NCBI RefSeq assembly: GCF_008831285.2
Contig: NC_045148.1
Span: forward strand, 11,762,183-11,826,182
From: Nymphaea colorata
Taxonomy: Eukaryota; Streptophyta; Magnoliopsida; Nymphaeales; Nymphaeaceae
Direction of reading: 5' to 3'
Length of the DNA stretch: 64,000 nucleotides
The notes under the pieces were generated by a model, which was given only the letters and a program-made list of their open reading frames with translations, was not told the origin of the DNA and did no database searches. How positions within the stretch are numbered: position 1 is the first letter of the stretch; every line of letters starts with the position of its first letter. The position numbers and the translations under genes were made by a program. Positions 24,190-36,692 of the stretch are shown piece after piece.

Positions 24190-24660
24190 AGTCATGTATA
24201 TCTGCAAAACATTATGAAACAATTGTAAGATGTGCTTGAACCAGTCAAAGAACCATCAAATTAGCTTTAAAATAGGTCGTATCGATTCAAAACCAAGTTC
24301 AGTATCACCCAAAATGGTGCTGAATTAGTAATTGAACAAACCAGTTGAGAAGACCCATCAAATGAATGAACCGGCTCGAAAAGTGCCTAGATCGGTTCAT
24401 AATTCGTCTAAACGGGTTCAAAATTAACCGAACTGATTCAAAACAGACATGAATCGGTCTAAAACATGTCAAACCAATTCAAAAACAAATGTATCAGTTT
24501 GATACTGAACCAAACCAGTTCTTGTCATTTATAGATACAAATACGGTTCTAGACCTCTGTCAGAACCGATTCAGTATAAAACTGTGGTTCTGGTTTAGAT
24601 CCAAAATGAAACAGATCTGGATCCAGTATCAATATTAATAAGATCCGGGTCGAGTTAAAC
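24190..24660. repeat. Degenerate GGTTC/GAACC-rich array
   Basis: Variants of GAACCGGTTCAAAA and its inverted words recur about every 20-40 bp (GAACCAGTC, GAACCGGCTC, GATCGGTTCATAA, CGGGTTCAAAATT, GAATCGGTCTAAAA, GAACCGATTC). It has no coding frame. It resembles the decayed simple-word arrays at 28 kb, 41.6 kb and 48.7 kb but uses a different word. Confidence 0.6.
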
Positions 24661-25159
24661 TCACTCAATGCAATTCTTTTTTCTCGTTACGGCCTTACGG
24701 GACAGGTCCATAACTGGACCCGACCAGACCTGTCGAGCTAACCCCCACCAAACTTCCTGAGGTGGTTTGGCTGGCCTCAAACCGTGAGGCGGTACACGCT
24801 ACCACCCTCTGCAACCAACCATCGAGTGGTACGTGGCTGCCCAACTAATGCACGGGGAAGGTGGCTGCTAACCCCAACGGTCACCCATTGAGGTGGGGAA
24901 GGACTCCGCTAAATTCACTCTCTCTCTCTCTTCGATATATATATATAGACATACACATTTGTGAATGACGCTCCTTCAATCGGGGGCATAGCTAGATGGT
25001 ACTGAGGGGTGCCTACATAGGTCAGTGGGATGGTTGTCAGCCCTTCCTTTTATCTTCCTCTTCTGGATATGATGGAAGGTCTCCTTCCACCCTTCTCTAC
25101 CGGCAAGGGATCCATGTGTTTCCCTTTTTCTTAACTGGCGGTGTCAACGACGAATGTTG
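24661..25159. other. GC-richer segment of unknown identity
   Basis: A locally GC-rich block (24690-24910) with GGTGGCTG and GAGGTGG words, then a (CT)n run and a (TA)n run near 24918-24952. It may be the U3 part of the LTR that follows, since a TATA-like run lies at the expected side, but I found no LTR start. Confidence 0.4.
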
Positions 25160-25560
25160 TTGGATGGATAGACTCATAATTGTCAATTGCCATTTTTGAG
25201 AGTACAAGTAATTAAATGTGTGTGGATACCAATATAGATTTTGAATCCATTGATGGGTTGAATTTAAAAGTTCACTATAAACATATGCTTTCCGATCAGT
25301 TTCTTTTCTTTATCATAGAGAGGCTGCAATTATCTGGCATAAAGACTCTGGAAGACTGCCTCGAATAAATAGGACTCTAGCTCAATTCGAAATGCAATGG
25401 ATTTAGGTACGCTTTTGCTATAGATTACTTCAATGATTCGACACAAACAAGTTTTGTATTTGATCATGATTTTTCCAACATCATTCCCTTCGAAGTTGAT
25501 CTGGATGGTGCACTTTTGGACTTTGTTAGGATTATGCACACCTCTTAGGTATGTCAAACC
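25160..25560 (+). repeat. LTR of the relic C family, opposite orientation
   Basis: Matches the minus-strand LTR at 21690-22158 over several hundred bases with many substitutions: GATTTTGAATC(C/T)A.TGATGGG, TTCACTATAAA, GAGAG.CTGCAATTATCT, GGAAGACT and GACACAAACAAG. It is inverted relative to that copy and separated by 3 kb, so it is a separate insertion or the product of a rearrangement. Both edges are approximate. Confidence 0.62.
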
Positions 25561-27174
25561 CAATGGTGTGTTTCATTAGGGGAGTTGATTGAAGGTTGCT
25601 CTCGTTTGCACGGGTGTGCTTCACAAAGAATCCTGATTTGCATTGTTCAAAACCTAGCTAGGTCTACTTCATAACATCTTGACTTTGGCTCGATCATATT
25701 GTTTGAGACTCAAGACTAATTCTGAACTTTCCCCTGCCATAAGCTTTATTTAAGAGCTTCCTTTCGGTAGATGCTCCCTCTAGAATGCTAGGTATTTTTT
25801 TCATGAAAGTTTGAAAAAGGAAGGTTTTGTATTGAAATTGAACATGTTCTTGACTTCCTTTTTTTGTTTAAATTTTATAGGTATGAAATCATTTTCAAAA
25901 TAACCCTTCAAAAGGAGGCCATTAGCTTTGGCGCTTAACTACTGGGTACTGTTTTGGGAACTCGGGAATTCAGAAACCAATTTTTTTGAATGGGCGTTAT
26001 GTTTTCAACCCTTACCTTGAAATTCATGAAGTGGAAAACGATTGTTGCAAGTGGTTCAAGTTTCGGCTGTTGGAAGTTTTTGGTGATTTAATTTGGAAGT
26101 ATCATTTTTCAGGATTAGCTGAAGCTTAACCCTTAACTTGAATGGGTAGGTTCTGAATCTTTTTGTGGAAAACAACTCTTTTGAGAGTGGCTCAAGCCTA
26201 CCCATAAGGAGTGCAGTGTGGGTGTGTGTCAACTCCTCATGTCATCAGATCCATTCATGTGGGTGCTATGCACAGGCCTCGATGCAACTCTGGATGCTAG
26301 GAGCAAAGGGAAATGGAGGACTTCAGCTCTCGTTCGGGAAGTGCGAATTCACTCGGAAGAGTGGCTCAATCTTAACTTTTGATTTAAATAGTTAAATTTT
26401 GAAAATTTATATAAAAAGGTATTTGTAAGAATAGAGGCTTGAAAATTTTGAAAATGTTTGAAAGAAACGTCGCTTGCTAAGCCTTGAAAATATCATAGAG
26501 GATTGTCGAGGCAGAAATCTTGGGAATAAATTTGATTTTGAGCGTTTGAGAGGTAAACATGCTCTTTGGTTCGAGGAGACTATACCTTAAATTGGGGGAA
26601 TAAGTAAAATTTAGTCTTTGAATTTGGAACCATTTGAAAATATCAAATTGTTTCGTGACTTGAAATTCAACCAAGTATAAGCAAAGGCAGATTTCTTTTG
26701 AGCTTGGTACTTGATTGTCATTCATAGTACCCAACAAGCAGGCAAATTCTTACTTTAATATTCCTTAACGTGAAGTTGTGGTTCTTCTCAACAATGCCCA
26801 CTTCTTCCAACATTTTCACTAGTTTTGAAGCACTCTTCTTCGGCTTGGGAGACTTAAGAGAACCTCATTGTCTTTTTCAATCACCTTGTTGGCACCATGG
26901 TGAGAGAGCAATTTGCAAAATCAAACACTGTATAGGAGCAGAACATCGTGTAGGAGCAGACAGAAGGAAAATCTCAACAAGTTATATACCAATAGAAACC
27001 TTTAGTGCATTCATCGGGAACTCTTCTATGCTACCCATGTTCTCCTAGTCTTCCTTTGTCTTTGTCATCTCACTACTAAGAGTCTGCTTCCTCGCTCAAA
27101 TGAGACAACCATGGCGAAGGTCACGATGATTTAAGGGGTTATGGGCAAAATCCTCTTTCAACCCTCGTGAAATC
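25561..27174. other. Unassigned intergenic DNA
   Basis: No family recognised. The words CTTAACCCTTAACTTGAATGGG and GTGGCTCAAGC recur loosely between 25960 and 26380, suggesting an old duplicated unit. Open stretches such as 26770-27048 carry no motif that I know. Confidence 0.45.
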
Positions 27175-27177
27175 TAA

Positions 27178-27343
27178 AGGGCTGTTTGGCTACAGTAATA
27201 CTCTATTACTATCCTGCAAATCTGCTCAAAAAGTAGGGTAGATTCATAAAACACCATAACAAGTGTTCTATAAATCTGCTCACCTCTTTTTTCCGGAGCA
27301 GATTCATAAGACAGTACAATATTTATAGTTACCAAACAGCCTC
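27178..27343. mobile_element. Tourist-like (PIF/Harbinger) MITE, 166 bp, TSD TAA
   Basis: The left end AGGGCTGTTTGG and the right end CCAAACAGCCTC form a terminal inverted repeat, flanked by TAA on both sides (27175-27177 and 27344-27346). Length, 3-bp TAA duplication and GGCTGTTTGG core all fit the Tourist group of non-autonomous PIF/Harbinger elements. Confidence 0.82.
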
Positions 27344-27999
27344 TAAGTAACAAAAGTTTTAGAAAACATTCTGGTTTAAGCCTTTAGCCTAAGTGACCAT
27401 GAAGAAAATTGAAAATCTTTCAGGTTTAAACCCTTAACCTCATGAAATGGAAATTTTGGAAGTTGATGTTTTCTTGGGAGAAAGAGGCACTTAATTTTAT
27501 CAGTTAACTTGAGAGGGAAATTGGAATTTAGATTTTCCTTAAAAGGGAGAGTACAAGTTTATCCCTTCAATTGAGTGGGAAATTAGATTTTTTTTTCTTT
27601 TCTGATTAGGAGTTTCAAATTGATCTTTTAACCTGAACGCCTAACTGAAAACTCGACGAAAAATTTAGTTGTTGAATTAGTTTCTCAAAATTAATATCAT
27701 TCATTTGGAAGAATCTCGAAGGCATATTTCCCAAACATCAAATGCATCTAGCGTTCCATAACATTTTGAAATGGGGCTTGGTTTGGTAAGGAAAAAAAAA
27801 GATTTCAAAATTTGGAGGATCCCAGTTTCTGGCATTTATGTAAACAAGAAAGTACGTGGCATGAATGTCTTGGTTTAAGTTTTGTTAGGGTTGAGGCTCC
27901 CAAGTTTTGCTTTTCAGTTAGCCAACAAAGCATCCTGTGATAGAAAGCACCAGAGTTTGTAATGACAAGTCATGTCATAGTATATTTGCCATCTGATTG

Positions 28000-28420
28000 G
28001 ATCCGGATCGAATATACCCTTAATCATATTTGTCTTTTCGAATATTTACATATTTGAATTTTGAATACAAATAAAGAAAAGTCATATCTGAATCCAAATC
28101 TGAAGTCCGATTTTACAATCTGAATTCGATCCGAATCTAATTTTTATATTCATCTCCAAATCTAAAATTTGAACTCAAATTTTGCAGATTTTCAAAATGT
28201 AAGAGAATTAAATAGAGGATATTTGTCTAAAAATAAATCTGATCTGATCCATATCTGAATCTTTTCAGATCTTTATCTATATGCAAATTTGATCTGATGT
28301 CATTTCTTAAATCCAAATCCGATCTGATTTCTTACTCATATATAATTTTTTTTTCATCTCCGATTTTTTGAGATCGGTTCTGTTGGATATCTAATTCAAA
28401 TCAGATATATTGACATCCCT
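28000..28420. repeat. Degenerate ATCTGAATCC array, MITE-like right end
   Basis: Words such as AATCTGAATCC, GATCCGAATCT and CAAATCTGA recur throughout. The right edge reads ATATTGACATCCCTA, and a similar edge (CATTGACATCTCTA) closes the like array at 48650-49025, so both may be copies of one non-autonomous element. I found no matching flanking duplication here. Confidence 0.5.
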
Positions 28421-31400
28421 ATCTATAAACAATAGTCGTTCTTAACATGATAGTTGGTCCAAATCAAGCGTTTTGAATTGTATATTTGAAAAGGCTGAAT
28501 GCATCAAACCTAGTATATGCAAAACATATAGAAAGGACACAATTGTATATATATTTATATATTTCTGAAATATCAAAACTAGAGTTGAAAGATGGATTTG
28601 ACAATAACATTTGAGAATGTGGCTGTGTTCGCATGGAACCACGTTCTAGATTCTTTCCCTTTTTGCTGGGAGATCAAAATCCTAAAGACCTTTTTGTGTC
28701 TTGACCTATTGATATGGCTTCAAGTATATCTTGTTTGAGTCAATGGATCCTATCGAGAATAGCAACGCTTTGAGGATCTAATCTGGGCTCCTCAAATACC
28801 TTATATGAGCAATTGAGGATCACTGAATTACAATTTCTGTTTTGAATCGCTAAGATGCTAACTCTTTGTAACTTTCTGTGCTGTAGGAGATGATAACTAG
28901 AGGCACCAAAAGCCGTTCTTATACCCTAAGAGGATGAGGGACTCGGTGGGAGCTTTTGCCTTTTGCCAGGAGAGAAACACCCCTGCTCACCAAGAATTAG
29001 GCTGATTCCCACCCCCGACCCCACCCCCTTAAAAACTAAAACTTATCTTAGTTTCTGTTTTTGGCTTAAGAGGGCATGGTTTGAGCTTCTCAGGTACAGA
29101 ACCGAGCTTATGGACTTTGTTTGAGTAATCGACAAATGTAAGGAGAACTTTAACTTTGACAAAATTTTGGGGCTTTCCCCTTGTTCCCACTTGAGGTGGA
29201 AATCTCAGATTAAACCCTATCTATTGATGAATTGGTTTTAGATATTTCTATAGTTCATTCGCTCATAATTTACGGTTCAACAAGTTCATACTCATTCACT
29301 ATAGTAGGTAAATTCACGTCCCAATATAATTTAAAAAGAGTTCCAGAAATTAAACATGATTGCATTATTTTGAAAAGAGTTTCCCACGTTGCAACAAACA
29401 CAGGTTTTCATATTGTTAGCACTTTTGAACCTAATATATAGTTTAACGTTTCATAGTTTGAGAAATATTTGCAAAATAAGAAATCCATGGATGCAGTCTG
29501 CCTCACTTACTTGAGTCATAAACTTCACTTACTAGATGTTGTCAATACTCTACTTCTGCGTTAACAACATCCCAGATTCAAACTGTGAGTGAAACTTTAC
29601 CGACAGTGCAAACTAGTTCAGATGGACGTTGCATCTCTAAAACACTAGAAATTGCCCACAAACCAATTAAGCATAGTTCTAAAATTTTACAAAAGAATAT
29701 TCCGGAAATTACATGGTCTCTGACACTAATCCTCTCAGTCCAACATCTAGTGTTATTGAGAAAAAATAGTGAGAAGGTAAAGGACAACCTAAGTTTAGAA
29801 ATCATATACGAAGTTTCCATATTTGAGAAAGGTATGCATTTATTTTTTTTATGTCTTTAGGCCAAAATTGGGTGAAGCCTCTAGAATTTCCTATACCAAC
29901 TGATGCTTTCTTTGGGTGAAACGGATTTTGAATGAAAATAGTATTACGAATTGTGCCTGAAATTGCTAAAAGCTGTTAGGCCGCACACCCACAATTTTCA
30001 GGGAAACATGATTACCAAGGGAAACACAAAAAAAAAAATTATTATCTAAAATTTAAAAATTTGTAATAAGAAAAGTAACTGTGAAAATAATCTGTTATAA
30101 TTGTTTTTTACAGAAAAAGGTTTATTATACGAAAAATGAAAGAGTCCTAAAAACTAGATTCGAGGACGTCTGTATTTTGCCCTGAGTTTCTTCCAACGTG
30201 GTGGGCTCAAAATTTGGAGAACTCATCTTTTAGCTCTAAATCCAACTCCTGTTGCTCTTGCATATTAAAACGGGAAAAGGAACTGAAGGAAAATAAAAGG
30301 TAACAGCCAGCAATTAACTTCTATAAACTAAACACCTAGAACTAGGACCCATTCACTTCCCAACCTGAAGAACCCAACTGATCATAGAAGAACAAATACA
30401 CATCTCCAAAGAAATTAATCTATACTACCCATCACCTAAAAAACATGGGAAATTAACACATAAAATGAAAAGAATAAAGGTGGCCTGCACTACTGTTGGT
30501 TTTAAAATGGGAAAGCATGAAAGACCTACAAATGCTCAGCAGAGAATATCTAGATCAAAAAGCTATGTAAAACCATCTTAAAATTCAACAAGGATTGTAA
30601 ATCTACTCTACACTATCCTAAGCAAACTTAAAGAACAAAGGAACCAAAATAATCTAATCGGACATCTCACGAAATAAATGTTACACCAAATAAATTTTAA
30701 AAAAAAGGAAGTTAATGATGACTATTGAAAGTAACAAAGGACATATGCTGGCTAAAACATCAGTTCTGTTCTGCTATAAAAATAATCCCACTGGAAATCA
30801 CCAGCAGGCCGAACCATCAGTGATGACACAGAAATAGTGTCACTGAAGACTACTATTAACACCATCTGTGACACAGCTCGATATACTGTCAGTGAAAAAT
30901 TGTCATTTTTACCATCTGCAATGCTTTAGTTGAGGTGAAACCTTTACTGGAACATTATTATTTTTAACATTAGTGATTACCCAATTTGTCATGGTGTCAA
31001 AAAATATCAAGAATGCTATTAGTTAAGTAGGATGGTTAATATATAGTATTTGTTCTATTCACTTGAATACCAACACTTTCCAATGTTTCGAGACTCAACA
31101 TAACTACAACAGAAAGGCTGCAAACCCTAGCCTTTTTACTCATTAGAACTTAGACACTTGAGCTGCAATTAGACGTTTGAGCCGGATTGAGCTCATTTCC
31201 CTATCCAATTGTGGATATACTCCGACTTTGGAGTGTGCGCAGTCTAGATATGTGTTTGGAAGAGGTGGATTGAGTATTTTGAGATTTTAGGTGAGTGCTA
31301 TCTAGCTCAAAGTGTATTTGCGGGATGAAGTACTAAAGTTAACCCAAAGAGTGCTCATTATCCATAAAGTTATATGTATGTTTTATTCCATATATTTTAG

Positions 31401-32005
31401 TGTCTTGTGAAATTGTTGGATTATGTTAAAGAATCATGATTTGTGACGTTGGATTATATGTGTATGAGAAGGAAACGTGGCAATAGAAGGAACAGGATTT
31501 TTGGAATATACAAGAATAAATTATATGGTCCTTTGAGAAGAGGGGAAAATAGAGAAAGAATGCTATGGTGGAACTTTACTATTTTTTATTTACCTTTCTT
31601 TAGCAACCGTACCTTATATAGGCTTCTCATAGGGTGGCATTTTAAACATCATAATTAGAATAATCCCCCAAGGAATGCTTAAGAATTTATAATTCCAAAT
31701 TACTAAGAATTTTACAAATTTCAAGATTTTTGAGGAGATCAATGAAAGATGCCTTCTTTCAAGCCACTGAATTTACTCCTTCACTTTGGTAATGGAGCTC
31801 GTATTCTAGATCCAATAGAACTCCAAATTACTTTTTTAACACTTTTAATACGCAGGAAAGTTACGTTTTACTAAATTTAGAGGCGTGTGAAAAGCATGAA
31901 AAAAAACAATTTGTGAGCTATTTAATCCGGCAAACGTATGTTAAAAAGCAATGTCAATGATGGCATGTGAGGGTACGAGGCCTCGAATGCGAGTAGAGTT
32001 TGATG
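28421..32005. other. Unassigned intergenic DNA
   Basis: AT-rich, no gene recognised. Open stretches at 29232-29441, 29585-29860 and 31443-31658 show no known motif. Around 30800-30960 the words CAGTGATGACAC, GTGTCACTG and CTGTGACAC recur, including one near-palindrome, recalling the subterminal repeats of CACTA elements, but no CACTA terminus was found. Confidence 0.45.
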
Positions 32006-32015
32006 ACTTTGGAAT

Positions 32016-32407
32016 AGGGCTGTTAAACAAGTCGAGACTCAAACTTGATCATTTATTAAATAGTCAAGTTCAAGTTAAGAAATGAACTTGATCACTCTCG
32101 GTTAAACTCTGTTAACCTTTGAAAAAGAGAACATATATAATACACCTCACGATATTATCACAAAAGGTAGATAAAATGACTGTACGCCCAGGCCTGAGGT
32201 TTCAATGTTGAATTCTCTTTGCTGTCTCTTTCTTTGAAACCTTACTTTTTAAATCAAATGCTCTGCTCGGCTCAAGCCAGTCGCTTAACAAGCTAAGGTT
32301 GAGCTTCTAGAGTTCAAATTAATGAACTCGAACGCCCCTCGAGCACGAGCAGAGCTTGAGTTTGTCTTAAACACTCGAGTCAAGTTTGAGCCAGCACGAA
32401 CAACCGT
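32016..32407. mobile_element. hAT-type MITE, 392 bp, flanked by 10-bp direct repeat
   Basis: The left end A(TAG)GGCTGTT with ACTCAAACTTGA (about 32016-32052) and the right end TCAAGTTTGAGCC with AACAACCGT (about 32383-32407) form imperfect inverted ends. ACTTTGGAAT occurs immediately outside both (32006-32015 and 32408-32417), which includes the 8-bp duplication expected for hAT. The body is rich in CTCGAGC/GCTCAAG words and has no ORF of interest. Confidence 0.75.
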
Positions 32408-32417
32408 ACTTTGGAAT

Positions 32418-33839
32418 CTGAAAAGTTTTTTTGTCCCTCCACCAAAATGATTGCTTAATGAAAATCGAATGATTATTTGGCTTGTTTGATCAGAAGGTCT
32501 GAAGCATTCAATGGAATAATGAGGCGTGAATTCTCGTGAGTCAGGAAGTGGAATGGGATGTGGCGTCCCCATTCCCATTCTGACTGCACTAGAGGAGCGG
32601 CTTAGAGCTTCCTACTTCTTCGGTGTCTAATGGTCTACAGTCTACTGCGTGGGACACTCTCATGTAGTGTGCCAGCTCCCACCATGAGATTTAGTGGAAC
32701 ATCCTTCAATTGATCCTTAGGATATATGCTGTCGTATGAAGGAAGACAATGGTCAAATAATAAGGCCAGTGGATGGCTGAACTCCTAGGCACTCAATTTA
32801 CCAAATTTCATGAGTTAGTGGAGACTAGGAGGATTACTCATTGCCGACCGATGATACGCAGTCGACATGAGTCGCAATGTTAGAGGCACCAACGACAGCC
32901 AACCGTCACAAGTCCACTGCATTCCAAGATCAACTGCGCATAACCCATAACAGGTCATCTGGTTCCCTTTGACGTCATTCCATTGTTTGATTACTGGCCA
33001 TTGGTCGTGATTGTGACAAGCTTATGCCATTGCTAGTATAAAAACTAGTTGAGCCAATTCTGTATCATCTTTGGCATGTTCTTGAATGAAATGAGAAAAT
33101 ATTGTGAGTTCATACATAGACAGAAATCCCCAAAACACTTTGGCAGAGCAGTGTAGCTGTCCAACAACAGCAGCGGCTAGGACAGCCATCGACTATCATC
33201 ATACTCTCATAGTCGGACGACCCGACGGCTGATGCCAGCAAGACTTGGGAAACCAACCCTTACAAATTCCGGCATCTCTTTCCCAGGTGGGCCAACCCCT
33301 CCCATCTTTATTTGGAAAGCCCTCTCTGTTGTCGGAAGTTTGCAGACATGCTTCAGCTTACTTCTGATTGGAATTGTCGGAATGAAACGGCTGCCCGCCA
33401 TTCTGTCCTTTGGCCAACTCTGGTTCTGAACCTACCCAACTTCATCCTTGGGTCTCCTTGAGTAGATAGCAGGACTATTAGCTAAACCCGGTCCTGTTTG
33501 TGTTGTCCTGAGTGAATCTTGGGGCTAATTTCGCTCTTTGCTACAGGCTACCCTACCTTGGTCAGACATTGCTGACATCTTTCTTGATGACCAATCGAGA
33601 TCTACTGGGTTGGGTTGGGTATATTTTGAAGAGCTATTAAGTACCTTTTGATCACCCTAATGATCGTCCAAATTTCTTGTGTTACTGGTACTAGCCGGTT
33701 CCATTTTGATTCTTACTGCTAGTAGCTCGACTGAGCTATAAACGAAAGCTCCAATTTCTTGTCGTCCTCCTTATATTTCCAAACCTCCCTCTATATCTAA
33801 ATAGGCCTACCGAGGGCGCTCTACCTTCTCGGGACCAAA
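32418..33839. other. Unassigned DNA ending at a primer-site-like motif
   Basis: No protein family recognised; overlapping open stretches on both strands at 33207-33429 are mutually exclusive and motif-free. At 33829-33839, read on the minus strand, TTTGGTCCCGAG directly follows CTGACA, the arrangement seen where an LTR meets a primer-binding site. This may be the internal start of a minus-strand LTR element. Confidence 0.4.
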
Positions 33840-36692
33840 TGTCAGACTGATACGCTGAAGGGAGGTTCACTCCCTATTACAAAACTCAATCCCGAGTCAG
33901 ACAAACCCGACTGGACAATAGCCTTGCCCACGGGTACACTTAGTTTTTCAACCCGAATACAAGTTTACAAGTGAGGGGGAGGGGGAGGGTTGGTCTAAAG
34001 TACAACCGAGAGCGATACAACTGAATAAAAATCTCTCACAACTCACCAATGCCGCTGGCCAGCTCCAAACCATTCACGCATTCATTCAAGCGAGCAAACC
34101 ATTCCCCATTCGTCGTGCTTTCACCGGCCAGAGGGCTTGCGGGTCTCAACGGCAGGGAGGTTAAGCTAGGTGCGAGCGGGCTAGTAGCAGCGACTGCAGA
34201 CGACGGGGATGTGGGCTACAACGAGCGACAGCGGAAGATGGCGGGACGTTTGTGGCTATCGGATTTTGATGCTAGGGAGGTTACTTAGGCCGTGTCCAGG
34301 GACCGATGGTGGCAGCAGCTATCGTCGAAAGGGAGCGGGCGACAACTAACGACGACAGCCAGGGACGTGATAGCTGAGACAGGTTGCGACTAGCAGAGTC
34401 CAGCGCTAGGGAGGTTATGCGACGCGAGCTTGGCTTCTTATAGCAACTCGGCAGGCGACAAAAAGGGGGTGGGGGAAGGCAGGTGATTTGAGTGGTGATA
34501 GTGGCTGTGGACTTGCTGGCAGCTGTGCGTCTTAAATGTGCACAACCGACTCCTGGCGAGATACGTCCAGCCCTTCCTTCGGCTGCTTTCGGTGCCTAAC
34601 CCGAATAGGCCAAGCAAGAGAGGTTAATACAAAAGGGCTGGTGGCAGTGGCATTACCTGGCATCCGGAGGATATCCCACGGTGGAAGATGAGGAAGATGT
34701 GGTATGGATGTAGCGGCTGATCGGGGACTACAAGGAAAAGCTCGTCCCATGGTGGCTGTAAGTGATGGCTAGCACCTCCTCCGGGAAGACCCACACTACG
34801 GCAACCGTGTCCACTGGTGAAATAGGACCCCAAAGTAAACAACACCCAAAAATGAGCAGGGGATCCGTCCGGCTGGCGATTCCCTCACCCAAAACCCTTT
34901 ACCGTGAAGACTCACGTCATTGTAGCTCACCCTACGGTGAAACAGGGAGACCCACACCCTTTTCAACCACCGGTGACCAAGATAATCTACCACAAACTAA
35001 GGAGAACCACGCCCTAGCTCGAGGAGGAAGATGAATACCTTAACACCGGAGAACCACGCCAGGGTAGAAGAAAGGAAGCTCAAACTCCATTGATGTTCTT
35101 GGGAGCTCTCGGCTAAGCCGGAGAAGGAGGCTGCAACGCAGCTTACACTTGAAGAGAGAGAGTACAAAACGATGCTAGACAAAAAGATGAAACCCTAACC
35201 CTAATCACAATGCTTTTAAACAGGCTTTGGGCAGGAAACTGTTTGGATTCGCGTTGGTGATGCCCCAGGCCCACCCCACAGAAGATTCTAGAGTATTTTG
35301 GGCGGTGCGGGCTTAGGGCACAGGTCTGGAGCGGGATTTTGATACAAAATACCCGGCCCAGGGAACTTTCTGTAAGCTCTGCCTAGGCGCACGTGCCAAC
35401 TGGGTCGGCTCCTAGGGTTGGCGTGGGTCTGGGCAGAGATCTGAATCTAGGATCTGGAATGTGAACCGTCTTCTCAGAAGTTTTGGAGGCTCCCTCCTGA
35501 GTGGATTGGATGTTGCTGGAGGGGGATTGGATCGGCTGCTGAGGTATGGACCCATCTTCTAGATCCATCTCGGGCGAGCGGATCTGGATCCTCGTGTCCT
35601 GAATCTTTTGGGAGTAACATGCCCGCCCCTTTGGAAGCTTTGGAAGGACTCCCTCCGAGCGCGGCTGAGCTGGAACAGATCAACCAAGGCCTTGTCTGGA
35701 TTAGGCCTTGGAAGTTTCAAAATGGCATGGGCCCAAAGTCGGTCCTTTGTGCTGATTGGGGGCCGGGTTGTAGCTGTCTGCACGTGACTAGGAACCAAGA
35801 CCCTAGGGGGTCGACCTCCTCAGAGGCTGGTGCTGAAGGACCCGGACTGACCTGAGCTGGGTCTGGGCGTGGCTGGCTGGGCGGTGTCTGAATGATCCTC
35901 TCGGTGGGACACCTGATGTGGTTGTCCTCCGAGGTGTGTATTTTGTGGAGAGGTGTGTGCCAATGGTGAGCTTGGGTGAGGTGGGTGCAGCTCTTGACCC
36001 TCTAGACGTGAGTGCCGGTGGTCGAGGGTGGAGATGGGTGCTTCAGTGTGTGGGAGTGTTGCTCTTGTCTTTGGTTGGAAAGCCGTGGGGCTCATCGAGC
36101 TACCATGCCTGGTAGCGACTGCCTGCACCATACTGAGTGACCCTCGGTAGGGTTCGCGGCAACGAGCCTCGTCTCACCTGGTCTGGTGTGGGGCTTCCAG
36201 GTTGGGCGCCTTTACCATCCCTATTGAGGTGGCTAGTGTCCTCTCTTCGCTCGGTATGGGCCTCTCCCGCTGGTCTGGTTGGGTAGTGACCCTCTCGGCT
36301 ATGGAAGCTACCTGCATAGGCCTTCCGCTCATTATGACCCTGCCCGGGGGCAGGTGCCTCTCAGCTACGGGCGCCTGGTACCCCAGCCATGCTTGGCTTA
36401 GTGTAGGGGTCCAAGTCCACATGGGCGTCTACTCCATCTGAAGAAGGAGGGCGCCCATGGGCAGGAGCGTGTCTGAGCCCGCTGATGCCAAGCACTCGGC
36501 CACTGTGGCCACTCGTCGATCGGCGAGAAGTATCTGCTGGCGTTGGGCCTTGCGTCCTGAACAACTCCATGCTCCTAAGTGTTGCCGACCTGGCTGGGCA
36601 GTTCTTGGCCAGTTTGGGCGGGATGTGTGTGAACTGTGGAGCTGGCCGCCATTACATGGTCGTGGCATACTGTTGTGACTTGGCCTGACAGG
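33840..36692 (-). repeat. Possible long LTR of an unidentified minus-strand element
   Basis: Starts TGTCAGACTG at 33840 and could end at CCTGACA (36692), giving inverted TGTCAG/CTGACA-like termini. On the minus strand there is a TTTAAAAGC TATA-like motif near 35215, then GATTAGGGTTAGGGTTTC (a double telo-box), a CTCTCTC leader and a GC-rich tract, a layout like U3-R-U5. The 35300-36700 half is GC-rich and opens several overlapping frames on both strands; none resembles a known protein. No flanking duplication (CCAAA versus GGCAG), so it is not a clean solo LTR. Confidence 0.35.

Noticed and set aside
30800-30960. CACTA element suggested by repeated GTGTCACTG words
   Set aside because: No CACTA terminus, transposase or 3-bp duplication found.
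35188-35208. Telomere-like CCCTAACCCTAA
   Set aside because: Only two units; better read as a promoter telo-box than as telomeric DNA.
35383-36688. Many open frames on both strands in GC-rich DNA
   Set aside because: Mutually overlapping, no family motif, explained by GC content and lack of AT-rich stop codons.
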